This document shows positions 1 to 8,394 of a stretch of DNA of 39,294 bases, in pieces (within the stretch, counting starts at the first letter, position 1; each line of letters starts with the position of its first letter). The notes beneath the pieces were generated by a model. That model saw nothing but the letters and a program-made list of their open reading frames with translations. It searched no databases and was not told where the DNA came from. Source of the DNA: Verrucomicrobiales bacterium (GTDB taxonomy: Bacteria > Verrucomicrobiota > Verrucomicrobiia > Verrucomicrobiales > DEV007); the NCBI GenBank assembly GCA_029213265.1, contig JARGNG010000016.1, positions 1 through 39,294 on the forward strand, given 5' to 3'. The translations under genes and the position numbers were made by a program.

Positions 1-57
1 CGGCCCGATGGGCTTGGGCCCGATGGGCTTGGGCCCGATGGGCTTGGGCCCGATGTA
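1..57. repeat. 15-bp tandem repeat at window edge
   Basis: A 15-bp unit (CCCGATGGGCTTGGG) occurs about 3.6 times without visible mismatch; the CCCGATG core starts at 4, 19, 34 and 49. Because the period is a multiple of three, one plus-strand frame reads as a Pro-Asp-Gly-Leu-Gly pentapeptide repeat that ends at a TAG at 58-60. It could therefore be the last codons of a gene whose body lies outside the window, or an intergenic minisatellite. No start codon or flanking domain is available to decide. Confidence 0.85.
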
Positions 58-202
58 TAGCCAGTATACCGGGATCTGCCCCGTTCTCCTATGAGAAAGA
101 CGGGCACCCGAAAAGAGTGGTTACAGAATTTTCAGCCTGGGCCCTGCCTAACGTGAATTGACCCCTTGCCAGTTCGGTAAATCCTTGGCTAACTACGCGT
201 CC

Positions 203-1234
203 ATGAAACGATTCATTCCCATTTTCTTTTGTCTCGCCCTGATGGGCGGCTCTGTTGCGAACGGCCACGAGGCCGCTACCGAAATGGCGGATGCCGCCAA
301 GGTATGGCTTCAAAACCTTTCCGGGGAGCAGAAGGCGCAGGCGACTTTTGATCTGACCGACGAAGAGCGGGAAAACTGGCACTTCATTCCCAAGCCTTTC
401 GAGGGAGAGGGAATGCGTGGCGGACTGACTTTGAAAGATATGCGCCCGGACCAGCGTCATCTCGCCTATGCGCTCCTCAGCACCGGGCTCAGTCATCGCG
501 GATATTTGACGGCCACCCAGATCATGAGTCTGGAACATGTCCTCTGGGAACTGGAGCAGGCGCCGAAGCGAGACACCTTGATGTATTATGTTTCGATTTT
601 CGGTGAGCCGGGTTCCAAGGCCTGGGGCTGGCGTTTCGAAGGACATCACATGTCACTCAATTTCACGATTGCGGACGGGAAGGTGACCTCAGCGACACCT
701 AACTTCTTTGCCTCGAATCCGGGGGAAATCCTCGAAGGGCCGCGCAAAGGACTTCGGGTTCTCGCAGCCGAGGAAGACGTTGCGCGCAGTCTTGTTCAGT
801 CACTTTCTGATGAGCAAAAGGGGAAAGCCCTCGTTGAAGAAAAGGCTCCCCGTGACATTCTTACTTCGGCCGAGCCGACGGTGCAGTCTCTCGGGGAAGC
901 CGGGATTTCCCACGCGGATCTCGATGGCAAACAGCGGAAGCTTCTCCGCCAGCTCATTCACGTCTACATCAAGCGGACCCGCCCGGAAGTGGCCAGGGAT
1001 GAACTTGCTGCCATGGAGGCGGCGGGAATGGACAAGGTTGTTTTTGCCTGGGCAGGTGGAATCAACAAAGGAGACCCGCATTACTATCGGGTTCAGGGAC
1101 CTGACTTCCTTCTGGAGTATGCCAACACGCAGAACAATGCGAATCATGTCCACGCCGTCTGGCGCGACTTCGATGGCGACTTCGGGCGTGATGTCTTGAA
1201 GGAGCACTACCAGGCTCATCACAAGGCCGAATAA
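203..1234 (+). CDS. Secreted DUF3500 family protein
   Basis: This 343-residue protein has an N-terminal signal peptide (MKRFIPIFFCLALMGGSVAN), so it is probably exported. The family signature is clear around residues 135-165: FGEPG, then WGWRFEGHHMSLNFT, followed by TPNFFASNPGEI, as in DUF3500 proteins. No catalytic role is established for that family. The ATG at 203 is preferred over the in-frame start at 158 because it begins a classic signal peptide; neither has a Shine-Dalgarno sequence. The methyltransferase gene starts 8 bp after the stop, so the two are likely co-transcribed. The family call is strong and the function is unknown. Confidence 0.88.
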   Translation: MKRFIPIFFCLALMGGSVANGHEAATEMADAAKVWLQNLSGEQKAQATFDLTDEERENWHFIPKPFEGEGMRGGLTLKDMRPDQRHLAYALLSTGLSHRGYLTATQIMSLEHVLWELEQAPKRDTLMYYVSIFGEPGSKAWGWRFEGHHMSLNFTIADGKVTSATPNFFASNPGEILEGPRKGLRVLAAEEDVARSLVQSLSDEQKGKALVEEKAPRDILTSAEPTVQSLGEAGISHADLDGKQRKLLRQLIHVYIKRTRPEVARDELAAMEAAGMDKVVFAWAGGINKGDPHYYRVQGPDFLLEYANTQNNANHVHAVWRDFDGDFGRDVLKEHYQAHHKAE

Positions 1235-1242
1235 AAAGAGCG

Positions 1243-1887
1243 ATGTCGGAGCGCCTTCGATCAGAAAATGAAGAGGATCTTCTCCGATTGCGGAAGATGC
1301 TCGGCAAAGTCGTCGGGGACGACGAGGCCGAGGTGCGTCGTCGCCTCGAGAAAAGTGAACAGGCCCGCATCCTCGACATTGCCTGCGGGGAATGTCGTGA
1401 GGCCGAAGTCCTGACCGAATTCGTGGCCGGACTGAAAGGGGCCGGGAAAGGCGACGTGAAGCTCACGGGTATGGATGTTCGCGCCCGCGAGATTGAAGAC
1501 GCGCAACGGCGTTTCGGCGGAAAACAGGATCTAAAAGCGCAGGCCGGGAAGCAGGACTGCGAATTCCTCACCGGAGACGCCAGCAAACTCGATCAACATC
1601 TTGAATTGGGAGAAGACTTCGATCTCGTCTTCATGCGGCACCAGAATTACTGGAACGGCGCGAAGACCTGGGAGCAAATCTACGATCAGGCTCTCAATAA
1701 ACTGGACCAAGACGGTCGACTCATTATTACTAGTTACTTTGACAAAGAGCACGAACTCGCGCTGGAAGCGATTCAACGTCTTGGGGGCGAATTGATCCGG
1801 ACAGAATTCAATCCGGAAGCCAGAAAGCTGCCAACCGAAGGGAAATCGGTGGATCGGCATGTCGCTATTTTTAAGCGAAAAAGGTAG
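1243..1887 (+). CDS. Class I SAM-dependent methyltransferase
   Basis: A 214-residue cytoplasmic protein with the Rossmann-type methyltransferase motifs in order: motif I near residues 43-55 (ILDIACGECREAE), an acidic end of strand 2 (LTGMDV), a motif II/III-like FLTGDASKL, then FDLVFMRHQNYW and LDQDGRLIITSY as motif IV and post-IV. The substrate cannot be read from sequence. The first ~40 residues are charged and helical (SENEEDLLRLRKML) and may form a cap. The gene follows the DUF3500 gene after 8 bp, with a weak AAAGAG upstream of the ATG, and is followed after 9 bp by the hydrolase gene, suggesting a three-gene transcript. Confidence 0.82.
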   Translation: MSERLRSENEEDLLRLRKMLGKVVGDDEAEVRRRLEKSEQARILDIACGECREAEVLTEFVAGLKGAGKGDVKLTGMDVRAREIEDAQRRFGGKQDLKAQAGKQDCEFLTGDASKLDQHLELGEDFDLVFMRHQNYWNGAKTWEQIYDQALNKLDQDGRLIITSYFDKEHELALEAIQRLGGELIRTEFNPEARKLPTEGKSVDRHVAIFKRKR

Positions 1888-1896
1888 GCTGATGGG

Positions 1897-2718
1897 ATGA
1901 AGGCCTGTCTTCTCGTCTGTATCGGATTATTTCTCCTCTTTGCTCTCGTTCTCTATCTCAGCCAGGGAAGGCTGATCTACTTCCCGCAGCGGTATTACTC
2001 CGGGAAAGAGGAGTTATCCCGCGTCGACAGAGTTTCCTACGAACTGAACGGAAAGAAGCAGTACGCCTATCTTCTGAAGAGGGATTCCGCGGATCCCCCC
2101 GATCGTGTCTGGTGGCTGTTCGGCGGAAACGGTTCGGTTGCACTGGGATGGGTCGGGCTGGTCGAAGCGGTTCCCGCCTCGAAAAACCGGGCCTTTGTTC
2201 TTTTTGACTACCCGGGATACGGGCTCAACCAGGGACGCCCGAATCCGCATCGCATCTTTGATTCGATCGATCTCGCCGTTCCCGCAGTGGCCGGAAAGCT
2301 CGGGTTGTCGCAAGGGGAGCTGGTCTCACGGTCCGCTACTGCCGGGCATTCACTCGGGGCCGCAGTCGCCTTCGATTTTGCGAATCGTTACAAGCTGAAT
2401 CGGGTTGTCGCGATTTCCCCGTTTACGACGATGAAGGAAATGGCAAAAAGGCAGGTGGGACCGGTTCTGGGGCGTTTCGTGAGTCATCAGTATGACAATG
2501 AGAAATCGATGGATGGAATCCTGGCGGAGAATCGGCCCGTCGACGTCACGATCTTTCACGGCGACGAAGACCGCTTGATTCCTGATGAAATGGGCCGCTC
2601 GCTCGCCGCCCGTGACGGCAGTGGCGATCAGGTCCAGTACGTCCCGGTTCCCGGGGCGGGCCACAATGATGTGGTCATGCGAATCGCGCCGGAATTGCTG
2701 CGGATCATCGCGGAGTGA
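1897..2718 (+). CDS. Membrane-anchored alpha/beta hydrolase
   Basis: A 273-residue alpha/beta-hydrolase-fold protein. Residues 2-22 form one hydrophobic segment, likely an N-terminal membrane anchor with the catalytic domain outside the cytoplasm. The nucleophile elbow is GHSLG with Ser152; the acid is probably Asp225 in HGDEDRLIP and the base His256 in GAGHND, a complete triad in the usual order. GGNGS near 76-80 and FDYPGYG near 103-109 fit the oxyanion region and the second glycine-rich motif. The architecture resembles BEM46/YqiA-like serine hydrolases, whose substrates are mostly unknown. The start is 9 bp after the methyltransferase stop, and AGG triplets lie upstream. Confidence 0.85.
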   Translation: MKACLLVCIGLFLLFALVLYLSQGRLIYFPQRYYSGKEELSRVDRVSYELNGKKQYAYLLKRDSADPPDRVWWLFGGNGSVALGWVGLVEAVPASKNRAFVLFDYPGYGLNQGRPNPHRIFDSIDLAVPAVAGKLGLSQGELVSRSATAGHSLGAAVAFDFANRYKLNRVVAISPFTTMKEMAKRQVGPVLGRFVSHQYDNEKSMDGILAENRPVDVTIFHGDEDRLIPDEMGRSLAARDGSGDQVQYVPVPGAGHNDVVMRIAPELLRIIAE

Positions 2719-2860
2719 AGTTTCTCCCCGGTGAAAGGAGGCTCTTCGGAAATTTCTCTATCCCGGGCATTTTTCCAGGCATATGGAATAACTTCCGGGG
2801 TAGGGCGCCTGAATTTCCGCTTTCTCCGGATTGCTCCCGCGCGTAACCTTGTCGCGCATC

Positions 2861-3679
2861 ATGACCGAATTGTTGATCATTATCGGAGTCGTCGTTTTCT
2901 CCTTTGCCCTTCGCAGTTTTCGAAACCGATGGGTTCGTAAACTCGGGGCACTGGGACTCCTCGCCGCCACCTTTCTCGCCTTTTATCTTCCGACCGGAAG
3001 CATTGCCGCCGGAGTGGGTGGACTTATGATCTGGTTTCTTCTTCCCTGGGTCGAGCTTCTGACCCGCATTCGCCAGCTTCGGCTCCCGGTGGACAAGGAG
3101 TTGGAACAGCAGACTCCTCCGGGTGCATCCCGATTTCCGGCATTCTCGGAAATGACAGACGAGATCGAGGAAGAGGGCTTCGAATATGTATCCGACTCGG
3201 GGTGGGACTGGGACGGGATGAATCAGTTTTACCGGATTTTCTATCATGCGGATCGGCGGGAACAGGCTGCCATTTGCCTGACCGAGCAGGACGGGATTTC
3301 CTGGGGCTGCATGACACTGACTTCCCGTCATGAGGATGGGACTACGTTTCGGACGACCAATGTTCCTTTCAGCAGTCCGATGAGGACAGCTCCGGACGTG
3401 AAGGTGCAACAGGTTCCGGATGCCGAACTCTTTCCTCAAGTCCTCCGGGCGCATCGTTCCTGGATGGAGAAACTTGGGCTCTCCGCGAATGAGTTCGTCG
3501 AGGAAGTGCCCGAGGAACTGCCGAAGTTGCTGGAACGGGAAGCCGGCCGTCAGATCAAACACAATCTCGAGTCGGGCCTGATTCGGCTCGCTGACAAAGC
3601 AGGCACGTTTCAATATTCCTGGAGAGGGCTTTTTTATCTCTACTTTCAGCTCGTGAAAGATATGGTGAAAATGTGCTGA
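2861..3679 (+). CDS. Hypothetical membrane protein
   Basis: I do not recognise this 272-residue protein. Three hydrophobic segments lie at about residues 3-17, 28-43 and 48-67, followed by a soluble, acidic C-terminal domain of about 195 residues, rich in Trp and Phe (YVSDSGWDWDGMNQFYRIF). That region looks like a folded alpha/beta domain, but no catalytic motif stands out. The ATG at 2861 is preferred over an in-frame TTG at 2831 because it opens directly into the first membrane segment. The gene lies 142 bp after the hydrolase gene and 24 bp before deoC, so it may share a transcript with either side. Confidence 0.7.
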   Translation: MTELLIIIGVVVFSFALRSFRNRWVRKLGALGLLAATFLAFYLPTGSIAAGVGGLMIWFLLPWVELLTRIRQLRLPVDKELEQQTPPGASRFPAFSEMTDEIEEEGFEYVSDSGWDWDGMNQFYRIFYHADRREQAAICLTEQDGISWGCMTLTSRHEDGTTFRTTNVPFSSPMRTAPDVKVQQVPDAELFPQVLRAHRSWMEKLGLSANEFVEEVPEELPKLLEREAGRQIKHNLESGLIRLADKAGTFQYSWRGLFYLYFQLVKDMVKMC

Positions 3680-3703
3680 GAATCGGTTCCGCACTTTTGA
3701 GTT

Positions 3704-4603
3704 ATGTCTTTTTCGTTGAAACGATCAGTGTCGCCCGTGGATCAGGTCGGGGTGGAAGAACGGGCGGCCAAGTTCACCAGCCGGTCGATCAAGAATGAGG
3801 CGAAAGCGGTCGGCCTGAAGCTAGCCGTATCGATGATGGATCTGACGACCCTCGAAGGAGCCGATTCGAAAGGCAAGGTGACCCACCTTTGCCGGAAGGC
3901 GCGGCAGCCGATGGCATCCCGTTACGATTGCCCGCCCTGCGCCGCGATTTGTGTGTATCCCAATCAAGTGGCTCATGCGGTAAAGGAACTGGAAGGGAGC
4001 GGTATTCCCGTCGCATCGGTCGCAACAGGGTTTCCCAGTGGACAATACCCTCTTGAATTGCGACTTGCCGATGTGCGCGCCGCGGTCGATTCGGGAGCGG
4101 CTGAGATCGACATGGTGATCAGCCGGGGAACCTTTCTGGAGGGGGATCTGGCCCGGGTCAGTGATGAGATTGCAGCGGTGAAGGAGGCGTGCGGAAAGGC
4201 GCATCTCAAGGTGATTTTCGAAACTGGTGAATTGCAGACCTATGACAACGTCCGCCTGGTGAGCCAGCTTGCGATCGAAGCGGGAGCCGATTTCATCAAG
4301 ACCTCGACGGGGAAAGTTTCTCCTGCAGCGACGCTTCCGGTCACTCTCGTGATGGTCGAAACGGTTCGGGATCACTTCCTTGCGACAGGAGAGAAGATTG
4401 GAGTCAAACCGGCCGGGGGAATTCGGACGGCAAAACAGGCTCTGCAATACCTGGTCATGGTGAAAGAGACCGTCGGAGATGACTGGCTCACCCCCGACCT
4501 GTTTCGATTCGGGGCGAGTTCGCTGTTGGGAGATGTGGAGCTCCAGCTCGCCAAGCTGGTCGATGGGAACTATCAGAGTGCGGACTATTTTTCTAAAGGA
4601 TGA
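3704..4603 (+). CDS. deoC: Deoxyribose-phosphate aldolase
   Basis: DeoC cleaves 2-deoxy-D-ribose 5-phosphate to acetaldehyde and D-glyceraldehyde 3-phosphate, the last step of deoxynucleoside breakdown. The 299-residue protein carries the class I Schiff-base lysine in FIKTSTGK (Lys199), the second active-site lysine in VKPAGGIR (Lys235) and the proton-relay aspartate in EIDMVI (Asp136). CVYPNQV and ATGFPSGQ are also typical. Its ~45-residue N-terminal extension makes it the longer type of DeoC, not the ~220-residue form. The stop overlaps the ATG of the aldehyde dehydrogenase by 4 bp (ATGA), indicating translational coupling. No phosphopentomutase or nucleoside phosphorylase gene is present nearby. 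Confidence 0.95.
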   Translation: MSFSLKRSVSPVDQVGVEERAAKFTSRSIKNEAKAVGLKLAVSMMDLTTLEGADSKGKVTHLCRKARQPMASRYDCPPCAAICVYPNQVAHAVKELEGSGIPVASVATGFPSGQYPLELRLADVRAAVDSGAAEIDMVISRGTFLEGDLARVSDEIAAVKEACGKAHLKVIFETGELQTYDNVRLVSQLAIEAGADFIKTSTGKVSPAATLPVTLVMVETVRDHFLATGEKIGVKPAGGIRTAKQALQYLVMVKETVGDDWLTPDLFRFGASSLLGDVELQLAKLVDGNYQSADYFSKG

Positions 4604-6051
4604 GTGATTTGAATTTTGGGAATGCCTTTGAGTATGCGCCGGCTCCGGAGTCGACGCCGGTGAAACTGCGCAGGCAATATGAATTGTTCATCAATGGGAA
4701 ATTCGTAGCTCCTTCGGGGGGGAAGTATTTTGGCTCGGTAAATCCGGCGACCGGAAAGCGACACGCGCGCATTGCAAAGGCGGAGACGAAAGATGTCGAC
4801 GCCGCAGTTCGCTCTGCGAGACGAGCCTACGAGAAAGTGTGGGGGCCGATGAGTCCCGCGGAACGTGGTAAGTACCTTTTCCGAATCGCCCGGATCATTC
4901 AGGAAAAAGCGAGGGAACTCGCCATTCTCGAGTCCATGGACGGAGGAAAGCCGATCAAGGAAAGCCGGGACGTTGACATTCCTCTCGTGGCCGCTCACTT
5001 TTTTTACTACGCCGGATGGGCCGACAAGCTGGAGTATGCCTTCCCCGGCAGAAGTCCTCAGCCAGTGGGCGTGGCAGGCCAGGTGATCCCCTGGAACTTT
5101 CCCATTCTCATGGCGGCATGGAAGCTCGCCCCGGCACTTGCGTGCGGAAACACCGTCGTGCTGAAGCCGGCCGAGACGACATCGGTTACGGCGATGCATC
5201 TCGCCGAAATCTTTCAGGAAGCCGGCCTTCCGGATGGAGTCGTCAACATCATCACGGGAGCTGGAGACACGGGCGCATACCTGGTTGGCCATGAGGGCAT
5301 CGACAAAGTGGCCTTCACCGGCTCAACAGGCGTCGGAAAGCAAATCGCCTCGACGGTGGCCGGAACCAGGAAAAAGCTGACACTCGAGTTGGGTGGGAAA
5401 GCGGCCAACATCGTATTTGAAGATGCTCCCATCGAGCAGGCGGTCGAGGGAGTGATCAACGGAATCTATTTCAACCAGGGGCATGTCTGTTGCGCAGGAA
5501 GTCGACTTCTTCTTCAGGAGTCGATTCACGATGAATTTGTTTCCCGGCTGGAGCGACGGATCGAAACTCTGCGGGTGGGCGATCCGCTCGATAAGAATAC
5601 AGACGTTGGAGCAATCAACTCACGGGAGCAGTTGAAGCGAATTACCGAACTGATCGGATCCGGCATTGAGGAAGGTGCCCGGTTGCATGAGTCGAGTTGC
5701 CCCCTGCCGGAGGACGGCTTCTGGTGTCGCCCCTCCTTTTTCACCGGCGTGAGCGCGAGTCATCGAATTGCCCGGGAGGAAATTTTCGGGCCGGTTTTGA
5801 GTGTGCTGACTTTCCGGACGCCCGCCGAGGCGGTGTCCCGTGCGAACGATACCTGCTACGGGCTCAGTGCCGGGATCTGGACGGACAAGGGCAGTAAGAT
5901 TTTCAAGATCGCTGATCAGCTGAAGGCCGGGGTGATCTGGGCGAATACCTTTAACAAGTTCGATCCGACCAGTCCGTTCGGTGGTTACAAAGAGAGTGGT
6001 TTTGGCCGGGAAGGTGGGCTTCAGGGATTGATGCCGTATGTTCGTATCTGA
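4600..6051 (+). CDS. NAD(P)-dependent aldehyde dehydrogenase
   Basis: A 483-residue member of the ALDH superfamily that oxidises an aldehyde to the acid with NAD(P)+. The key residues are present: Asn166 in IPWNFP, the cofactor loop GSTGVGK (241-247), the general base Glu263 in LELGGK and the nucleophile Cys297 in NQGHVCCAGSR. SPFGGYKESGFGREGG closes the fold. The protein ends soon afterwards (LMPYVRI), without the long final strand of ALDH2-type enzymes. Its 4-bp overlap with deoC suggests that it oxidises the acetaldehyde released by DeoC; this is inference from context. The last 14 bp overlap the start of the HNH gene. Confidence 0.93.
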   Translation: MSDLNFGNAFEYAPAPESTPVKLRRQYELFINGKFVAPSGGKYFGSVNPATGKRHARIAKAETKDVDAAVRSARRAYEKVWGPMSPAERGKYLFRIARIIQEKARELAILESMDGGKPIKESRDVDIPLVAAHFFYYAGWADKLEYAFPGRSPQPVGVAGQVIPWNFPILMAAWKLAPALACGNTVVLKPAETTSVTAMHLAEIFQEAGLPDGVVNIITGAGDTGAYLVGHEGIDKVAFTGSTGVGKQIASTVAGTRKKLTLELGGKAANIVFEDAPIEQAVEGVINGIYFNQGHVCCAGSRLLLQESIHDEFVSRLERRIETLRVGDPLDKNTDVGAINSREQLKRITELIGSGIEEGARLHESSCPLPEDGFWCRPSFFTGVSASHRIAREEIFGPVLSVLTFRTPAEAVSRANDTCYGLSAGIWTDKGSKIFKIADQLKAGVIWANTFNKFDPTSPFGGYKESGFGREGGLQGLMPYVRI

Positions 6052-6346
6052 TGCAGATCGAGCCGGATGGAAACTCTGTCCGCTTTGCGAAAGGCCGATT
6101 CCGCCACATCTGGAAAGTCGGCATCATTTGGTTCCGAAACTGAAGGGCGGAAAGCACGGCCCGATCGCGGTGCTTCATACGATCTGTCACAGCAAGATTC
6201 ACAGTCTTTTTTCCGAGGCTGAATTGGCGCGAACCTACTCCACCATCGAGGCTCTGCGCGGGCACCGGGAGGTGAAGAAATTTGTGACGTGGGTTAGCAA
6301 ACGGCCACCGGAATACCGGTCCAAAAACCGCCCTCCCAAAGAGTAG
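6038..6346 (+). CDS. Small HNH-type zinc-finger nuclease domain protein
   Basis: A 102-residue protein made almost entirely of one HNH/beta-beta-alpha-metal domain. CPLC near residues 14-17 and a second CH..H group (ICHSKIH) would hold a structural zinc, and SRHHLVPKLKGG carries the metal-binding His-His pair of HNH nucleases. The C-terminal third (EALRGHREVKKFVTWVSKRP) recurs in small HNH proteins of this type. The only in-frame ATG near the domain is at 6038, inside the end of the ALDH gene (14-bp overlap), so it is probably translated by coupling. The target is unknown. It is not flanked by a methyltransferase, phage gene or other defence marker. Confidence 0.82.
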   Translation: MFVSDADRAGWKLCPLCERPIPPHLESRHHLVPKLKGGKHGPIAVLHTICHSKIHSLFSEAELARTYSTIEALRGHREVKKFVTWVSKRPPEYRSKNRPPKE

Positions 6347-6366
6347 CGAAAGTCGTGAGACTTTCG
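6347..6366. terminator. Hairpin between converging genes
   Basis: A perfect 8-bp inverted repeat, CGAAAGTC and GACTTTCG, with a GTGA loop begins at the base after the HNH stop codon. It sits in the 42-bp gap between two converging genes. Neither side has a T-run, so it would be a weak intrinsic terminator or an RNA 3'-end stabiliser serving both strands. Confidence 0.55.
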
Positions 6367-6388
6367 GGCGGATGACCGGACGTGAGAC

Positions 6389-7423
6389 TCAGATGTTCTC
6401 CGGAAACAGCCGGATGTTAGCGACGCTTCTCAGCTTCTCGAGCAATACCTTCACCGTATCCTCCGTTCGCTGATTCTCGAGGTGATCCCGGATTTCCGCT
6501 TCGACCTCTTTAAAATCCACGGGGCGCTCTGCCTGTTTTTCCAGCACTTCGACGATATGCCAACCGATGCCGGTTCGGAAGGGTTCACTCAGCGTCTCGG
6601 GGTCCATCGCAAAGACCACCTCGGAAAAATCATCGGGAACCCGGTCCCGGGCAAGCCAGTTCAGGTCGCCACCGATCTTTTTCGTTTTCGGATCCTCTGA
6701 ATAGGTCTTTGCGATTTCTTCGAAGGTACTCTCTTTTTCAACAATCTGGCGATGAAGATCCCGAATCAAGGTTTCGCGGGTTTCATCGTCGGTTTCGACA
6801 GTACTGAGGAAAATATGGCGGGCCCGCACTTTTTCCGGCTCCGTGAACCCCTCTCCGGTTTCGCGATTGGCATCAAACCAGGCCCGGACCTCTTCGTCGG
6901 TCACATCAATCCCGGGTGCGATTCGCTGCTCCAGCCATTTCTTGTGAGACCAGATGCGTCCCAACTCCTCCCGAAGCCCGGAATCCTCCAGGCGCTGCTC
7001 GATGGATCGCTTCGCCATTTCCGTGCCGGATGCGAACTGGGAAATCCATCGTGAAACGAAGGCATCGACTTCCTCTGCGGGCGCCTCATAGCCATCTCCG
7101 TCTGCGTGCTGGCGGACGATCGTTTCGTTGATCAAAGATTGTAGAACCGCCCGGCGGATCATTTTCAGATTCGCTTCCGGAATTTCTTCGGGAGCTTTTC
7201 CCCGCTGGTAGAGATGGCGAAACACCGCCACTTCAAGCTGCCGGTAGGAAACGGGTTCCTGATTGACGATCGCGACCCATTTGTATTTGGCCGCGTCCTC
7301 ACGGGCGACATCACTTCGTTTGCTGATCGCCCGCTTGAGAGGGCCGTTGCAGGCTTTTAGATCGACAAACAGATACCCCAAAAACACAAGGTAGAGAACA
7401 ATGCGCCAGGGAAACTGTTTCAT
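6389..7423 (-). CDS. Parvulin-type peptidyl-prolyl isomerase, membrane anchored
   Basis: This 344-residue protein catalyses cis-trans isomerisation of prolyl bonds in exported proteins, like SurA and PrsA. It begins with one hydrophobic segment (about residues 8-22), probably an uncleaved anchor; LKAC near residue 25 is a poor lipobox. A SurA_N-like helical region follows (about 47-190). The parvulin domain at about 200-300 starts with RARHIFLS, includes GGDLNWLARD and ends with FRTGIGWHIVEVLE, all typical. It is the last gene of the minus-strand group with ferredoxin and metF, starting 12 bp after the metF stop. The family call is firm; the clients are unknown. Confidence 0.9.
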   Translation of the reverse strand: MKQFPWRIVLYLVFLGYLFVDLKACNGPLKRAISKRSDVAREDAAKYKWVAIVNQEPVSYRQLEVAVFRHLYQRGKAPEEIPEANLKMIRRAVLQSLINETIVRQHADGDGYEAPAEEVDAFVSRWISQFASGTEMAKRSIEQRLEDSGLREELGRIWSHKKWLEQRIAPGIDVTDEEVRAWFDANRETGEGFTEPEKVRARHIFLSTVETDDETRETLIRDLHRQIVEKESTFEEIAKTYSEDPKTKKIGGDLNWLARDRVPDDFSEVVFAMDPETLSEPFRTGIGWHIVEVLEKQAERPVDFKEVEAEIRDHLENQRTEDTVKVLLEKLRSVANIRLFPENI

Positions 7424-7435
7424 GCCGAAGCGTCT

Positions 7436-8344
7436 TTACGCAAGGAGAGGGGGAGAGGTCCGCAAACCTAGGTTGGCGTAGATCTCGCGGGTCGCGTGCG
7501 ACTTGTTCAGGGTGTAGAAATGGATTCCGCTGACCTCTTTTTCGAGAAGATCAGAACACTGTTCGGTCGCATAGTGGATGCCGACTTTTTCGACGGACTC
7601 GGCGTCGTCTCCGGCGCGGTTGAGCGCACGGAGGAGCTTGGCCGGAAAGCGGGCCCCGGCAGCGAGGTCGGCCATCCGCTCCATTCCCCGGGTTGAAATT
7701 ACCGGCATAATTCCGGCAATGATTGGAATGTTGATTCCGGCGAGTTGGCAGCGATCACGGAAGTCGTGGAAATCCTCATTGCCGAAGAACAGCTGCGTGA
7801 CAATGTAATCAGCCCCTTCGTCAACCTTCGCCTTGAGGTAGTCCATCTCCTTGAGGCGGTTGGGGGTTCCGGGGTGGCCTTCTGGAAAACCGGCTACGCC
7901 AATGCCAAATCCGCGGCTGTCAGGATGACCGGAAAAGTTGCGAATGTAGCGAACGAGATCGGCGGCCTGTTGAAAGGCATCATCTGCCTTGTTGTAGTTC
8001 GTCAGATCACGGGGAGGATCACCGCCGAGGGCGAGAATATTGCTGACTCCCTCTTCCGCGTAGCGGGTCAGAATCTCCTCAATATCGTGCTCCTGATGAC
8101 AGACACAGGTGAGATGGGGGATCGGATCAAGGCTGGTTGAGTTCTTCAGGCGAACGACGAGATCGTTGGTCAGTTCGCGGGTAGATCCGCCCGCACCGTA
8201 GGTGACGCTGACAAAAGCCGGGTCGTAAGCCTCCAGCTCAGCGATGGTACTGTAAAGCGCTTCCGATGCCGCTTCGCTCTTGGGAGGAAAAAACTCAAAC
8301 GAAAAAGTCGTCTTCTGTTTTTCGAAAATATCCTGAATGTGCAT
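7436..8344 (-). CDS. metF: Methylenetetrahydrofolate reductase
   Basis: MetF reduces 5,10-methylene-tetrahydrofolate to 5-methyl-tetrahydrofolate, the methyl donor for methionine synthesis, using FAD. The 302-residue protein starts MHIQDIFEKQKTTFSFEFFPP, where Glu17 matches the catalytic glutamate of the family. SVTYGAGGS, NILALGGDPP, YIVTQLFF and IPIIAGIMP follow as expected. I chose the ATG at 8344 because it aligns with usual MetF N termini. A TTG at 8398 would add 18 residues and overlap the ferredoxin stop; it has a GGGGAG at good spacing and cannot be excluded. The neighbouring ferredoxin may be its electron donor (inference). Confidence 0.94.
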   Translation of the reverse strand: MHIQDIFEKQKTTFSFEFFPPKSEAASEALYSTIAELEAYDPAFVSVTYGAGGSTRELTNDLVVRLKNSTSLDPIPHLTCVCHQEHDIEEILTRYAEEGVSNILALGGDPPRDLTNYNKADDAFQQAADLVRYIRNFSGHPDSRGFGIGVAGFPEGHPGTPNRLKEMDYLKAKVDEGADYIVTQLFFGNEDFHDFRDRCQLAGINIPIIAGIMPVISTRGMERMADLAAGARFPAKLLRALNRAGDDAESVEKVGIHYATEQCSDLLEKEVSGIHFYTLNKSHATREIYANLGLRTSPPLLA

Positions 8345-8394
8345 TTCGTCGCTATTGTTGCACGATTCCGGAACGACGACACCGGCTTTTTCAG

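Noticed and set aside
2705..3694. Minus-strand 329-codon frame over the membrane-protein gene
   Set aside because: It is the antisense of the membrane protein and the translation is rich in Arg, Pro, Gly and His with no domain; the plus-strand frame has clear membrane segments.
6038..6346. Restriction enzyme of a defence island
   Set aside because: There is no methyltransferase, specificity subunit or mobile gene nearby; the gene overlaps a metabolic operon.
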